Shown in pieces: positions 15,418-24,186 of a stretch of DNA of 64,000 nt. The DNA comes from Pygmaiobacter massiliensis (GTDB lineage: Bacteria > Bacillota > Clostridia > Oscillospirales > Ruminococcaceae), in the NCBI RefSeq assembly GCF_900199435.1, contig NZ_OAML01000003.1, forward strand, positions 1,195,166 through 1,259,165. Direction: 5' to 3'. Numbering within the stretch: the first letter of the stretch is position 1; every line of letters starts with the position of its first letter. The notes under the pieces were generated by a model. That model did not search any database. It was not told where the DNA came from and saw only the letters and a list, made by a program, of their open reading frames with translations. The position numbers and the translations under genes were made by a program.

Positions 15418-16581
15418 ATGTTAAAAAAGAATATTTACCTTATGTATGCCATTGCGCTTTTGCAAGGTATGGTTTTCTATGGCCCAATTGCAACGTTGTA
15501 TCGGTTAGCGCAAGGCATTACGGTGTTTCAAATAACGCTAATCGAGAGCATATCGCTTGCGCTGTGTCTTGCACTGGAACTTCCGTGGGGCATCATTGCA
15601 GACAGAATAGGTTATAAGCGCACCATGCTGGTTTGCTGCCTACTGTTTTTTATCTCGAAGATTATATTTTGGCAGGCAACGAATTTTGCTGGTTTTTTGC
15701 TGGAGCGGCTGGTTTTGAGCGTGGTTATCTCTGGGCTGTCGGGGGTTGATATCAGCATTTTGTACTTGTCCAGTAAAAAAGAAACCAGCCAGCAAGTTTT
15801 TGGCACCTACAACAGTTTGTCCACGGTCGGGCTGTTAATCGCGGCCTTTGTTTTCTCGGTCTTTATTCGCGAAGATCATATGCTTGCAGCGTTATGCACT
15901 GTGATTTCTTATGGTACTGCTGCCATACTGGCTTTATTTTTAACAGAAGTAAAAGATACAGCGCGATGCAAAAGCCACGCTGCGAAAAATGAATGGATGA
16001 ATGCGCTAAAGGCTGTTTGGAGTAACAAATACCTTTTATTGTTCTTGATTGGTGTTGCGCTTTTAAATGAAACACACCAAACGCTAACAGTATATTTCAA
16101 CCAATTGCAGTATTTAAAAACAGGAATGCCGCAATTTTTCATCGGTGCTGCCTATGTGCTGGTGACGTTGGCGGGGTTGGTTTCTTCGCTTTCTTCAAAG
16201 GTTACCCAGAGAATAGGCGCAGCGAAGTTGATGGCAGGGTGCTATCTTTTTGCAACTAGTTGCTGCGTGTTGCTGGCTATTACATCTTCTGCGGTAGTCT
16301 CTGTCGGATGCATGATTACATTGCGGATATCATTCAGCTTATTTCAACCCTTGCAAAGTAAGCTGCAAAATTTACAGGTTGCCACCGAAAACAGGGCAAC
16401 AGCCCTGAGCCTTTTTGCGGTGATTATCAACGCGATTGGGGTAGGCACGAATGTTGTTTTTGGCGCACTTGCAGATAGAAACATATGTTACGCTTTTATA
16501 GCGGGCGCGGTGCTCTGCTTGTTCGGTTTTATTGGGCTTAAAATTTGGTCGCGCGGCACAGAGAACAAGTTTTTAGTATAA
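15418..16581 (+). CDS. MFS transporter, probable drug or metabolite exporter
   Basis: A 387-residue protein with about 12 membrane helices. It opens MLKKNIYLMYAIALLQGMVFYGPIATLYRL and has the major-facilitator motif A between helices 2 and 3 (WGIIADRIGYKRTML). A hydrophilic central loop (EVKDTARCKSHAAKNEW) separates the two halves. The N-terminal pattern 'F..P...LY....G.S..QI...E...L' is common in Firmicute MFS exporters. It is visibly more AT-rich than the surrounding housekeeping genes and lies next to the island remnant, which suggests acquisition. AGGGCGG precedes the ATG. A leader peptide and hairpin upstream may control it. Confidence 0.85.
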   Translation: MLKKNIYLMYAIALLQGMVFYGPIATLYRLAQGITVFQITLIESISLALCLALELPWGIIADRIGYKRTMLVCCLLFFISKIIFWQATNFAGFLLERLVLSVVISGLSGVDISILYLSSKKETSQQVFGTYNSLSTVGLLIAAFVFSVFIREDHMLAALCTVISYGTAAILALFLTEVKDTARCKSHAAKNEWMNALKAVWSNKYLLLFLIGVALLNETHQTLTVYFNQLQYLKTGMPQFFIGAAYVLVTLAGLVSSLSSKVTQRIGAAKLMAGCYLFATSCCVLLAITSSAVVSVGCMITLRISFSLFQPLQSKLQNLQVATENRATALSLFAVIINAIGVGTNVVFGALADRNICYAFIAGAVLCLFGFIGLKIWSRGTENKFLV

Positions 16582-16738
16582 TTTAGATGGACACATGGAA
16601 AATAGCAGAGCGTCACAGCTTTGCATTTCAAAATTTCAAATCAGTATCAAACCTATGATAAAAACTTATAAAAAAGAAAAAATGGCCTGTTTGGCAGCTT
16701 CTGCGCTGTTGATTATGCCTAAAAGAGGAGTAGAACTA

Positions 16739-17206
16739 ATGACTCAAGACGAACTTTTTATGCAAAAAGCCATCGAGCTTTCTGCCCTTGCGGTTGAACA
16801 CGGTAACGAGCCTTTCGGGGCGGTGCTTGTGAAAAATGGTAAAGTGGTATACACCAACGAAAACCAAATTTACACGAAGACAGATCCCACATTTCATGCA
16901 GAGGCAGGACTGATTCGCCGCTTTTGCGCAGAAACCCAAATCACCGATTTAAGCGAATATACGCTGTATTCCAGCTGTGAACCCTGCTTTATGTGCTGCG
17001 GCGCTATGGTTTGGGTTAAGCTGGGCCGGCTGGTATATGGCGCAAGCGATAAAGAGTTATGTGCCCTGCTGGACGAAGCAGGCAGTGACTGTGCTGAGCT
17101 TGTATTCCAGAACTCGCCGTTTCGGCCGAGTGTGACCAGTGGCGTACTGCGAGAGCAGGCACTGGAAGTACTTCATAGCTATTTCAAAAGCCACAAAAAA
17201 GGCTAA
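16739..17206 (+). CDS. Nucleoside/guanine deaminase family protein
   Basis: A 155-residue zinc-dependent deaminase of the cytidine-deaminase fold. Zinc ligands are visible in FHAEAGLIR (His plus catalytic Glu, near residue 54) and SCEPCFMCCGAMVW (the Pro-Cys-x-x-Cys pair, near 84-87). It also has GNEPFGAVLVKNGKVV, typical of GuaD/TadA-like enzymes. Length and layout match Bacillus guanine deaminase better than TadA, since it ends in a short helical tail instead of the TadA tRNA-binding end. The ATG at 16739 follows AAGAGGAG; the open frame upstream to 16595 shows no family residues. Confidence 0.82.
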   Translation: MTQDELFMQKAIELSALAVEHGNEPFGAVLVKNGKVVYTNENQIYTKTDPTFHAEAGLIRRFCAETQITDLSEYTLYSSCEPCFMCCGAMVWVKLGRLVYGASDKELCALLDEAGSDCAELVFQNSPFRPSVTSGVLREQALEVLHSYFKSHKKG

Positions 17207-17233
17207 GTATTTCACACGATTTAAACAAAAAAC

Positions 17234-17266
17234 AAAAGCCCCGCTCTGGCAGAGCGGGGCTTTTTG
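17234..17266. terminator. Convergent terminator between deaminase and tetR genes
   Basis: AAAAGCCCCGCTCT and AGAGCGGGGCTTTTT form a 14-bp GC-rich stem with loop GGC, with T's on the plus side and a run of A's on the other. It lies between two converging genes and can stop both. Confidence 0.9.
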
Positions 17267-17281
17267 CATTGCCAATCAAAA

Positions 17282-17875
17282 TCAGCTTTCTAAGCTTTTG
17301 CGAATGATGCTGTAAAGTACGGGTTTCATGTTGTCAATCTTGTCCGGTCGCCCAAGCACAATAGAGGAATAACAGGTAGAGCCGCACATTTCAATGATGA
17401 TGAAGATGAGCTTGAATACCTCGTCCTCTGTACGGTTTTTCATCACGGGGCTTTCACGCACATCACGCATCATACGCTCAAACAGGGGATCGTCGCATTT
17501 TGCCAAGCGGTTTTCGACCATTGGCCAGGAAAAATTACGCTCCATCAACCGCAGCACAAGTACATCGCGCTTAAAGTATTCAATAATATAGTCCACCAAA
17601 ACCAACACGTTTGTGGCAAAATCTTCTGACCGGTTTTTCTCTACATGGGTATAGGCCTCAGCCAGCACTCGATAACTGATGCGGTACATCAGCGATTGCA
17701 AGATGTCCTCTTTATCGCGAAAATAAAGATAAAAAGTGCCTTTTGCCACGTTGGCTTTTTCTACAATGTCGCTGATAGAGGTTTTGCCGGTGCCTTTCTC
17801 TAAAAACAGCGCATAGGCGGCATCCAGCAGGTTCTTTTGTTTTGCTTCTTTCTTTTGGTCCAGCAGATGACTCAC
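17282..17875 (-). CDS. TetR family transcriptional regulator
   Basis: A 197-residue TetR-type repressor. The N-terminal DNA-binding domain is clear: NLLDAAYALFLEKGTGKTSISDIVEKA, then VAKGTFYLYFRDKEDIL (helix-turn-helix, about residues 28-60; quoted in pieces). The C-terminal all-helical part would bind the inducer. GTG at 17875 is chosen because GGGGGAA lies eight bases upstream; the frame is open to 17959 but reads through the promoter. It is divergent from the MMPL/heptad-repeat operon, with three matched operators in the 190-base gap, so it most likely represses that operon. Confidence 0.93.
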   Translation of the reverse strand: MSHLLDQKKEAKQKNLLDAAYALFLEKGTGKTSISDIVEKANVAKGTFYLYFRDKEDILQSLMYRISYRVLAEAYTHVEKNRSEDFATNVLVLVDYIIEYFKRDVLVLRLMERNFSWPMVENRLAKCDDPLFERMMRDVRESPVMKNRTEDEVFKLIFIIIEMCGSTCYSSIVLGRPDKIDNMKPVLYSIIRKSLES

Positions 17876-17903
17876 CGCGCATTCCCCCTTTTTTCGTAAT
17901 TTT

Positions 17904-17932
17904 AGTATATCGCAGCAAGGCCGCGTTTGCAA
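17904..17932 (-). promoter_or_regulatory. Promoter of the tetR gene
   Basis: On the minus strand TTGCAA, a 17-base spacer and TATACT are placed about 30 bases before the GTG start. The nearest operator copy (17971-17983) lies about 40 bases upstream of its -35 box. Confidence 0.65.
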
Positions 17933-17970
17933 TCCCCGCATAGTTGACAAAAAAATCACAATAAAAATTA

Positions 17971-18043
17971 TGACTATTGGTCACTTTGAATATTGACCGA
18001 CAGTCATTTTTGGAATATACTAGCGTTCAGTGACTAATGGTCA
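17971..18043. promoter_or_regulatory. Three TGAC-N5-GTCA operators around the MMPL promoter
   Basis: The 13-bp palindromic word TGAC-N5-GTCA occurs at 17971-17983 (TGACTATTGGTCA), 17994-18006 (TGACCGACAGTCA) and 18031-18043 (TGACTAATGGTCA). The second overlaps the -35 box of the MMPL promoter and the third lies at about +4 to +16. Binding there would block RNA polymerase. The adjacent divergent TetR gene is the obvious binder. Confidence 0.75.
17993..18021 (+). promoter_or_regulatory. Promoter of the MMPL transporter operon
   Basis: TTGACC, a 17-base spacer and TATACT predict a start near 18028. The -35 box is embedded in the middle TGAC-N5-GTCA operator. Confidence 0.75.
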
Positions 18044-18066
18044 TTTCTTGGAAGGAGAAACTCGTT

Positions 18067-20148
18067 ATGGAACGAATCGCAAAATTCATTGTAAAGCACC
18101 GCAAGTTGGTGCTGGTTGTTGCAGTGCTGCTGTTGATTCCGTCTATTATAGGCGCCGCAGCCACACGCATCAACTACGATATTCTTACCTACCTGCCGCC
18201 AGAGTTGGAATCGATGATTGGCGAGCAGAGCCTGGAAAACGATTTTCATATTGCCGCCACCGGCATGGTGACAGTGGAGGGGATGCCGACATCGCAAATC
18301 CTGAAGCTGAAAGACCAAATTGCCGAAGTAGATGGCGTATCGGACGTTTTCTGGCTCAGCGATGTGCTGGACGTATCGGTTCCAACCAGTATGCTGCCCG
18401 CAGAAGTGCAGGATATGCTGTACAACGAAGAGCACGATGCCACAATGATGGTGGTTCGGTTTGACGATGCAGCGGCAAGCAAAAGCACGATGCAGGCAGT
18501 AGCGGGCATCAAAACTCTGCTTCGTGAAAACTGCTTCTTTGGTGGCATGTCGGTAATCTTGCAGGACACCAAAGCACTGGTCGACAAAGAAATGCCAATG
18601 TATATTCTTTGCGCAGTTGGTGCAAGCCTTGTTGTTCTGTTCCTCGCCATCAAGGGTACAGTGGTGCCGCTGCTGTTCATGCTGGGGTTACTATTCCCGA
18701 TTTTGTACAATTTCGGATCGAATATCTTCCTCGGACAAATCAGCTACATTACCCAGGCACTGGCCACCGTGTTACAGCTTGGCGTAACGATGGACTTTTC
18801 TATCTTCTTGCTGCACCGCTATGAAGAAGAGTGCCAGACCCACACGCCCGAAGATGCGATGGCGAAGGCCATTCAAAACACCTTTGTTTCGCTGGCAGCC
18901 TCATCCCTTACCACAATTGCGGGCTTCCTGGCACTTTGCACCATGCGGCTGACACTGGGACGCGACATTGGCATCGTTATGGCAAAAGGCGTATTCCTCG
19001 GCGTACTTTGCACAATTACCATTCTTCCGTCGTTGATTCTGTGCATGAAAAAGCCGATTAGCAAATATACGCACCGGGTTTTCATCCCGCAGCTTACCAA
19101 AACCAGCCACAAAGTAGTGGCGCACCATAAAATTATTCTGGCAGTTTTTGTTGTGTGCTTTATTCCGTTTGTGTTTGCACAGGCCAAAACCAATGTGTAC
19201 TACACCTTGTTTGACAGTTTGCCGCAAGACATGACGGGCATTGTGGGCACCAACAAGCTGAAAGAAGATTTTGGCATGACGACAACCCATTTCGTGCTGG
19301 TTTCTGAAAAGCTGGAGAATAAAGAAATTACTCAGCTAAGCTCTGAGATTCAAGACATTGATGGCGTTTCAAGCGTGGTGGCAGTAGAAAAATACCTCGG
19401 TGCGGCAATTCCGGAAGATATGCTGCCGGCAGATGTTTTGGAACTGTTCCACGCGGGCGGCTACCGTATGCTGATGGTCAACTCTGCTTATGAAAGCGGC
19501 ACTGATCAGTTGACCGAACAGCTTAACGAAATGAATAGCGTCATCAAAAAGGCTGACCCGAATGGATTGATTACCGGTGAAGGCGCAATGACAAAAGATT
19601 TGATTGAAATTGCAGATGTTGACTTCAAGAACGTTTCAATTGCGTCTATTGTAGCTGTCTTTGTTATTATTGCACTGTCCTTCAAGAGCCTTTCGATTCC
19701 GGTACTGCTGGTTGCGGCAATTGAAAGTGCTATTACCATTAACATGGGCATTCCGTACTTTTCGGATACGACATTGCCGTTTATCGCCAGCATCGTTATC
19801 GGTACGATTCAGCTGGGCGCTACAGTTGACTATGCAATTTTGATGACCACGCGTTTCCGTGAAGAACGACGCGCCGGACGCAATGCCAAAGAAGCAGCGC
19901 AGATTTCAGTTGAGCGTTGCAGCCAGAGTATTCTTACCAGTGGCCTTACTTTCTTTGCGGCAACTGTGGGTGTTTCTGCCATCTCTCGCATGGAACTGTT
20001 ACAGAGCATCTGCCTGCTTATCTCGCGTGGTGCTTTAATTAGTATGTTCGTGATTCTGCTGATTCTGCCCTCGCTGCTGATCCTGCTGGATCCTATTATC
20101 AAAAAAACAACCATTCGCTGGATTTCCAAATCCAATGTAAAGGAGTAA
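18067..20148 (+). CDS. MMPL/RND family transporter
   Basis: A 693-residue transporter of the RND superfamily in the short MMPL form: two repeats, each with one N-terminal helix, an extracytoplasmic loop of about 150 residues and five more helices. The first repeat has LQLGVTMDFSIFLLHRYEEE (near residue 245) and the second IQLGATVDYAILMTTRFREE (near 590). These are the acidic helix-4 motifs for proton coupling in this family. MMPL proteins export lipids, siderophores or drugs. ATG 18067 follows GGAAGGAG. The secreted heptad-repeat protein gene begins six bases after the stop, so the two are one operon under TetR control. Confidence 0.92.
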   Translation: MERIAKFIVKHRKLVLVVAVLLLIPSIIGAAATRINYDILTYLPPELESMIGEQSLENDFHIAATGMVTVEGMPTSQILKLKDQIAEVDGVSDVFWLSDVLDVSVPTSMLPAEVQDMLYNEEHDATMMVVRFDDAAASKSTMQAVAGIKTLLRENCFFGGMSVILQDTKALVDKEMPMYILCAVGASLVVLFLAIKGTVVPLLFMLGLLFPILYNFGSNIFLGQISYITQALATVLQLGVTMDFSIFLLHRYEEECQTHTPEDAMAKAIQNTFVSLAASSLTTIAGFLALCTMRLTLGRDIGIVMAKGVFLGVLCTITILPSLILCMKKPISKYTHRVFIPQLTKTSHKVVAHHKIILAVFVVCFIPFVFAQAKTNVYYTLFDSLPQDMTGIVGTNKLKEDFGMTTTHFVLVSEKLENKEITQLSSEIQDIDGVSSVVAVEKYLGAAIPEDMLPADVLELFHAGGYRMLMVNSAYESGTDQLTEQLNEMNSVIKKADPNGLITGEGAMTKDLIEIADVDFKNVSIASIVAVFVIIALSFKSLSIPVLLVAAIESAITINMGIPYFSDTTLPFIASIVIGTIQLGATVDYAILMTTRFREERRAGRNAKEAAQISVERCSQSILTSGLTFFAATVGVSAISRMELLQSICLLISRGALISMFVILLILPSLLILLDPIIKKTTIRWISKSNVKE

Positions 20149-20154
20149 TCTGTT

Positions 20155-22386
20155 ATGAAAAAAGCAACACGTTTTACCGCTTGTGCACTTAGTGCGGCCT
20201 TGGTTTGCCAGTCTGCACTGCCTGCATTTGCAGCGGAAGTTACAAAACACGAAACGGTTTATGTCAACCTTGGTGCCGACGGCACAATCTCTAAACAAAC
20301 TGTCAGCAACTGGGTGCATGCAGATAAAGGCCTTGGCAATATCCAGGACCGTGCACAGCTTGCCGATATTGTTAACCTGAAAACCAGCGAGGTGCCGGTA
20401 GATAAAAACGGTTTTTTGCAGTGGAGCACCCAGGATCGCGACGTTTATTATCAGGGCATTTCTCAGGGGCAGCTGCCGGTTACAGTAGAAATCACCTATG
20501 TTCTTGACGGCAAAAAGGTGACCGCAGAAGAAGCCGCAGGCAAAAGCGGCCATCTGGTGATGAAGCTGGCCTTGACCAACCACGAAACCCGCACCGCAAC
20601 CGTAGACGGAAAATCCCGTAAAATTGCGACTCCGTTTGTAACGGTGGTTGGCTGCGCATTACCGGTGGACAATTTTGAAAATGTCGTTGCCGACCATGGC
20701 ATTGTACAAACCGACAGCTCAAAACAGATTGTGGGCTTTGTAACACTGCCCGGTGTACGCGAAAGTCTCTCTGGACTAATGACGGGGCGTCTTGATTCTT
20801 TAAACGACTACTTGTTAGACACTGTAACCATTGAAGCTGATGTAAAAAATCTGGAAGTACCCAGCTTTATGATTGCCAGCAGCTGCGACACAGACCTGCT
20901 GAAAGAGAAGAACAGCAATGGCGATTTTGACAACGTTTTTGCGAGTCTGGATGACCTTGAAACTGCAACCAATGAGCTGATTGACGGCGGCAAAAAGTTG
21001 GCAGACGGCGCAAGCGAGCTTTCGACCGGCGCAAACAAACTGGCTTCCGGTACTGGCGACCTCAGCGGTGGCGCAGCGACGCTCTCTGGCGGTTTGGCTA
21101 CCCTTAACGGCAAAAGTGGGGAATTGACCGCAGGTGCACAGGCAATTGCCGACGGCATCCTTTCCAACGCTAACTCGCAACTTTCTGCACAACTGAAAGC
21201 TGCTGGATATGCTGGCGAAATTCCGGCACTTACCTATGACAATTACGGTGCTGTACTGGACTCTATTCTCGGTGCAGTAGGCACACAGGCAAAAGAAAGC
21301 GCACGCAACCAGCTCCGCGCAGCAATCAATGCAAGCGGCTCGCTGGATGAGGCAAGCGTGACCACCGTACTTTACACCGCCAACAAAATGGTTGCGGAAG
21401 GCGATAAGAGTGATTTGCCCACCCTGCTAACTGGCGCTGGCGCCAAAGCTACCAACGCGGCACAGGTGGCCGCGTTGCAGGCTGCAATAGCAGCTGCCGG
21501 CGGTTTTTACGCTGTGCCGGAGGTGCAGAGCATTCTGACAACGATGGCCATCGGCGCAATTATGCAGCAGCAGGGCTGTGATGCAGCAGCTGCGCAGCAG
21601 GCATTTGCCGCGCTGCCCGCAGACCAGCAGGCAGGGGCACTGGCCGCTGCGTTTGAAGCAACCAAAGCAATGATGGATCCCACCGGCAGCTATGATGAAG
21701 GCACTTTGCAGCTGGTGTTTGCAATCGGTGCAAAGGCATACCGCGCAGCCAACCCCACAGGATTGGACCAGGCCGCTTTTGGTGCAAGCCTTGCCGATGC
21801 GAAAAATAAGGCGCTCGACGCTCAGTTCGTTAGTGCAGCACTTGCTGCTGGCACTGATGAGCAGGTCGTTGCATATGCAGTAAGCAGTTCCGGACAGTTG
21901 GAAGGGGCAAACCAGGCCATGGCATCTCTGCGCAGCAGTTTGGATGGCGTGCGTGCCTTTATCAGCGGACTGGGTCAGTATACTGCAGCAGTTGCCGAGG
22001 CAAGTGCGGGCGCGTCGAAGCTTGCTTCCGGTGCAGCGGAGGCGAAAAAAGGCGCAGATGCACTGGCTTCTGGCGGCAAAGAACTTGCAAATGGCGCGGT
22101 TACCTTGCGCGATGGCCTCATTAAATATAACAATGAGGGCATCAGTAAGCTGACCAGCTCGCAAGAGCTGAAAAATGCGGGCACCGCAGTAAAGGTGTTA
22201 GACGAAATGCAGCAGTCTGCTGAGAGCTACCATAGCTATGCAGGTGCACCTGACGGTGCGGATGTAACCACCCAGTTTGTGATGAAAACCACTGCGCCCA
22301 AGGCAAAAGAAAAAGATAACGGCACAGCAGACAAGGCAGCGAAAAAGACCAGCTTTGTAGAACGCATTAAAAATCTGTTTGTTTGA
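20155..22386 (+). CDS. Secreted heptad-repeat (xxxLxxG, YhgE/Pip-like) protein
   Basis: A 743-residue exported protein. A signal peptide ends after ALPAFA (about residue 26). The N-terminal third (30-260) is beta-rich and has no name I can give. Two blocks of xxxLxxG/A heptads follow: about 270-337 (KLADGASELSTGANKLASG and onwards) and about 580-652 (KLASGAAEAKKGADALASG and onwards). Between them is an Ala/Gln-rich, helical stretch of about 240 residues. The heptads are those of the YhgE/Pip family, which form long coiled stalks at the membrane. There is no second membrane helix at the C-terminus, which ends in a basic tail. It is probably a partner of the MMPL transporter just upstream. Confidence 0.8.
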   Translation: MKKATRFTACALSAALVCQSALPAFAAEVTKHETVYVNLGADGTISKQTVSNWVHADKGLGNIQDRAQLADIVNLKTSEVPVDKNGFLQWSTQDRDVYYQGISQGQLPVTVEITYVLDGKKVTAEEAAGKSGHLVMKLALTNHETRTATVDGKSRKIATPFVTVVGCALPVDNFENVVADHGIVQTDSSKQIVGFVTLPGVRESLSGLMTGRLDSLNDYLLDTVTIEADVKNLEVPSFMIASSCDTDLLKEKNSNGDFDNVFASLDDLETATNELIDGGKKLADGASELSTGANKLASGTGDLSGGAATLSGGLATLNGKSGELTAGAQAIADGILSNANSQLSAQLKAAGYAGEIPALTYDNYGAVLDSILGAVGTQAKESARNQLRAAINASGSLDEASVTTVLYTANKMVAEGDKSDLPTLLTGAGAKATNAAQVAALQAAIAAAGGFYAVPEVQSILTTMAIGAIMQQQGCDAAAAQQAFAALPADQQAGALAAAFEATKAMMDPTGSYDEGTLQLVFAIGAKAYRAANPTGLDQAAFGASLADAKNKALDAQFVSAALAAGTDEQVVAYAVSSSGQLEGANQAMASLRSSLDGVRAFISGLGQYTAAVAEASAGASKLASGAAEAKKGADALASGGKELANGAVTLRDGLIKYNNEGISKLTSSQELKNAGTAVKVLDEMQQSAESYHSYAGAPDGADVTTQFVMKTTAPKAKEKDNGTADKAAKKTSFVERIKNLFV

Positions 22387-22460
22387 ACAAAGCAAGGCGA
22401 TTTCTTGGAGGACGACTGCCGCAGCGAATGAATGCTACGGCCGGAACACCACCGCCAAAC

Positions 22461-22506
22461 AAAAGGACACCCGGCTTTCCATTCGGAAAGTCCGGGTGTC
22501 CTTTTT
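22461..22506 (+). terminator. Terminator of the MMPL operon
   Basis: AAAAGGACACCCGG..CTTTCC pairs with GGAAAG..CCGGGTGTCCTTTT across an ATTC loop, with one bulged T. It is followed by more T's. Confidence 0.9.
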
Positions 22507-22563
22507 TATCAAGTCAGTGCAACTGGTTGCAAAAGCAAGCTTTGTACGAAGATGCGAACAAAA

Positions 22564-24156
22564 TTAGCCGAGCAGTGCTTTTAAATCTTCTTCCGGCGTG
22601 GTAGTGGGGGCGATGCTAAAGTTTTCGACAAGGTATGCCAACACATTGGGAGAAACGAAAGCCGGCAGTGTAGGACCAAGGCGAATATTTTTGATGCCGA
22701 GATAAAGAAGTGTCAGTAAAATGCAGACAGCCTTCTGCTCGTACCAAGAGAGCACCATGGAAAGCGGCAGCTCGTTGACGCCACAGCCGAAGGCTTCGGC
22801 AAGGGCAACAGCAACTTTGATGGCGCTGTAAGCGTCGTTACACTGGCCCATATCCATCAGACGGGGTAGACCGCCAATCGTACCAAGATCAAGGTCATTG
22901 AAACGGTATTTGCCACAGGCCAAAGTGAGAATAATGGTGTCGTCCGGTGTCTGGCGAACAAAATCGGTATAATAGTTGCGGCCCGGACGTGCGCCATCGC
23001 ATCCGCCTACGAGGAAGAAATGCTTAATTGCGCCTGATTTAACAGCAGCTACTACCTGGTCTGCGACCGAGAGAACAGTGCCATGACCAAAACCGGTCAT
23101 AACGGTACTGCCGCCATTGATGCCTGTCAGCAGGGTGTCTTGTGCATAGCCACCAAGCTCTAAAGCTTTTTCAATGACAGGGGTAAAGTCGCGTGGCTCT
23201 CCGATATGTACCATTTCAGGGTAAGAAACAACCTCAGTAGTAAAGACACGGTCGGCGTAACTTGCTTTAACTGGCATCAAGCAGTTGGTGGTAAACAGCA
23301 CCGGTGCCGGGAGATGATCGAATTCTTTTTGCTGATTTTGCCATGCAGTGCCGAAATTGCCTTTAAGATGCGAATATTTCTTCAGCTCCGGGTAAGCATG
23401 CGCAGGCAACATCTCGCCGTGAGTGTAGATGTTGATTCCTTTGCCCTCGGTCTGTTCCAAAAGCAGCTTTAAATCATACAGGTCGTGCCCGGTAATGACG
23501 ATGAAGGGGCCTTTTTCAATGGTCAGTGGCACAGTGGTGGGAACGGGAGTGCCAAAAGTTTCGGTGTTGGCTTTGTCGAGCAGCTCCATGCAGGCAAGAT
23601 TCACCTTGCCGACTTCCATGACGACCGGCAGCAGTTCTTCCATACCCCAATCTTCGGCAAGCACGTAAAGTGCCTTGTAGAAGAAGGCGTTGACCTCATC
23701 GCTGGTGTAACCCAGCACCATCGCATGGTAAGCGTAAGCAGCCATGCCGCGAATACCAAAAAGAATCAAAGATTTCAAGGAGCGAATGTCCTCATTTGCA
23801 TTCCACAGGCGCTTGAGGTCGTAATTGTCGGTGCTGCCACAGCGAGAAGCACAGGCAGTGCAGCCCGGTACGATGCGGCTTTTTTCTGCACTTACTTTTT
23901 CTGTTAGGGCGCGTACCGTTTCATCATTGAAGTTGACATTGGTGATTGTAGTGAAAAGCCCTTCAAGAATAATGCGGTCGGTATTCTCGGTTTTGGGATT
24001 GTTGGCGCAAGCACGGGCCAGCCCAATCAAAGCACCGGTCAGCTCATCTTGCAAATTGGCATTTGACGCGGATTTACCGCAGACACCAGCGTTGCCGGTA
24101 CAGCCGGAGCAACCGGCTGTCTGCTCACACTGGAAGCAAAACATTTTTGTATCCAT
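22564..24156 (-). CDS. hcp: Hybrid cluster protein / hydroxylamine reductase (prismane)
   Basis: Hcp is a cytoplasmic iron-sulfur-oxygen enzyme that reduces hydroxylamine and, in current understanding, nitric oxide, and so protects from nitrosative stress. The 530-residue protein has the N-terminal cysteine cluster MFCFQCEQTAGCSGC. All hybrid-cluster ligands can be placed in order: GHD (His), HGEMLPAHAYPELKKY (Glu), TTNCLMP, GGCDGARPGRNYY, LACGKYRFND, MGQCNDAYSA (four Cys) and SWYEQKA (Glu). It is the last gene of a four-gene operon with a cupin and two ferredoxin-type proteins that likely supply electrons. Confidence 0.96.
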   Translation of the reverse strand: MDTKMFCFQCEQTAGCSGCTGNAGVCGKSASNANLQDELTGALIGLARACANNPKTENTDRIILEGLFTTITNVNFNDETVRALTEKVSAEKSRIVPGCTACASRCGSTDNYDLKRLWNANEDIRSLKSLILFGIRGMAAYAYHAMVLGYTSDEVNAFFYKALYVLAEDWGMEELLPVVMEVGKVNLACMELLDKANTETFGTPVPTTVPLTIEKGPFIVITGHDLYDLKLLLEQTEGKGINIYTHGEMLPAHAYPELKKYSHLKGNFGTAWQNQQKEFDHLPAPVLFTTNCLMPVKASYADRVFTTEVVSYPEMVHIGEPRDFTPVIEKALELGGYAQDTLLTGINGGSTVMTGFGHGTVLSVADQVVAAVKSGAIKHFFLVGGCDGARPGRNYYTDFVRQTPDDTIILTLACGKYRFNDLDLGTIGGLPRLMDMGQCNDAYSAIKVAVALAEAFGCGVNELPLSMVLSWYEQKAVCILLTLLYLGIKNIRLGPTLPAFVSPNVLAYLVENFSIAPTTTPEEDLKALLG

Positions 24157-24186
24157 CTTAAATTTCTCCTTTAGTAGAATAAGCGT

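Noticed and set aside
16595-16738. N-terminal extension of the deaminase
   Set aside because: The upstream frame is open, but the ideal ribosome site and all family residues begin at 16739.
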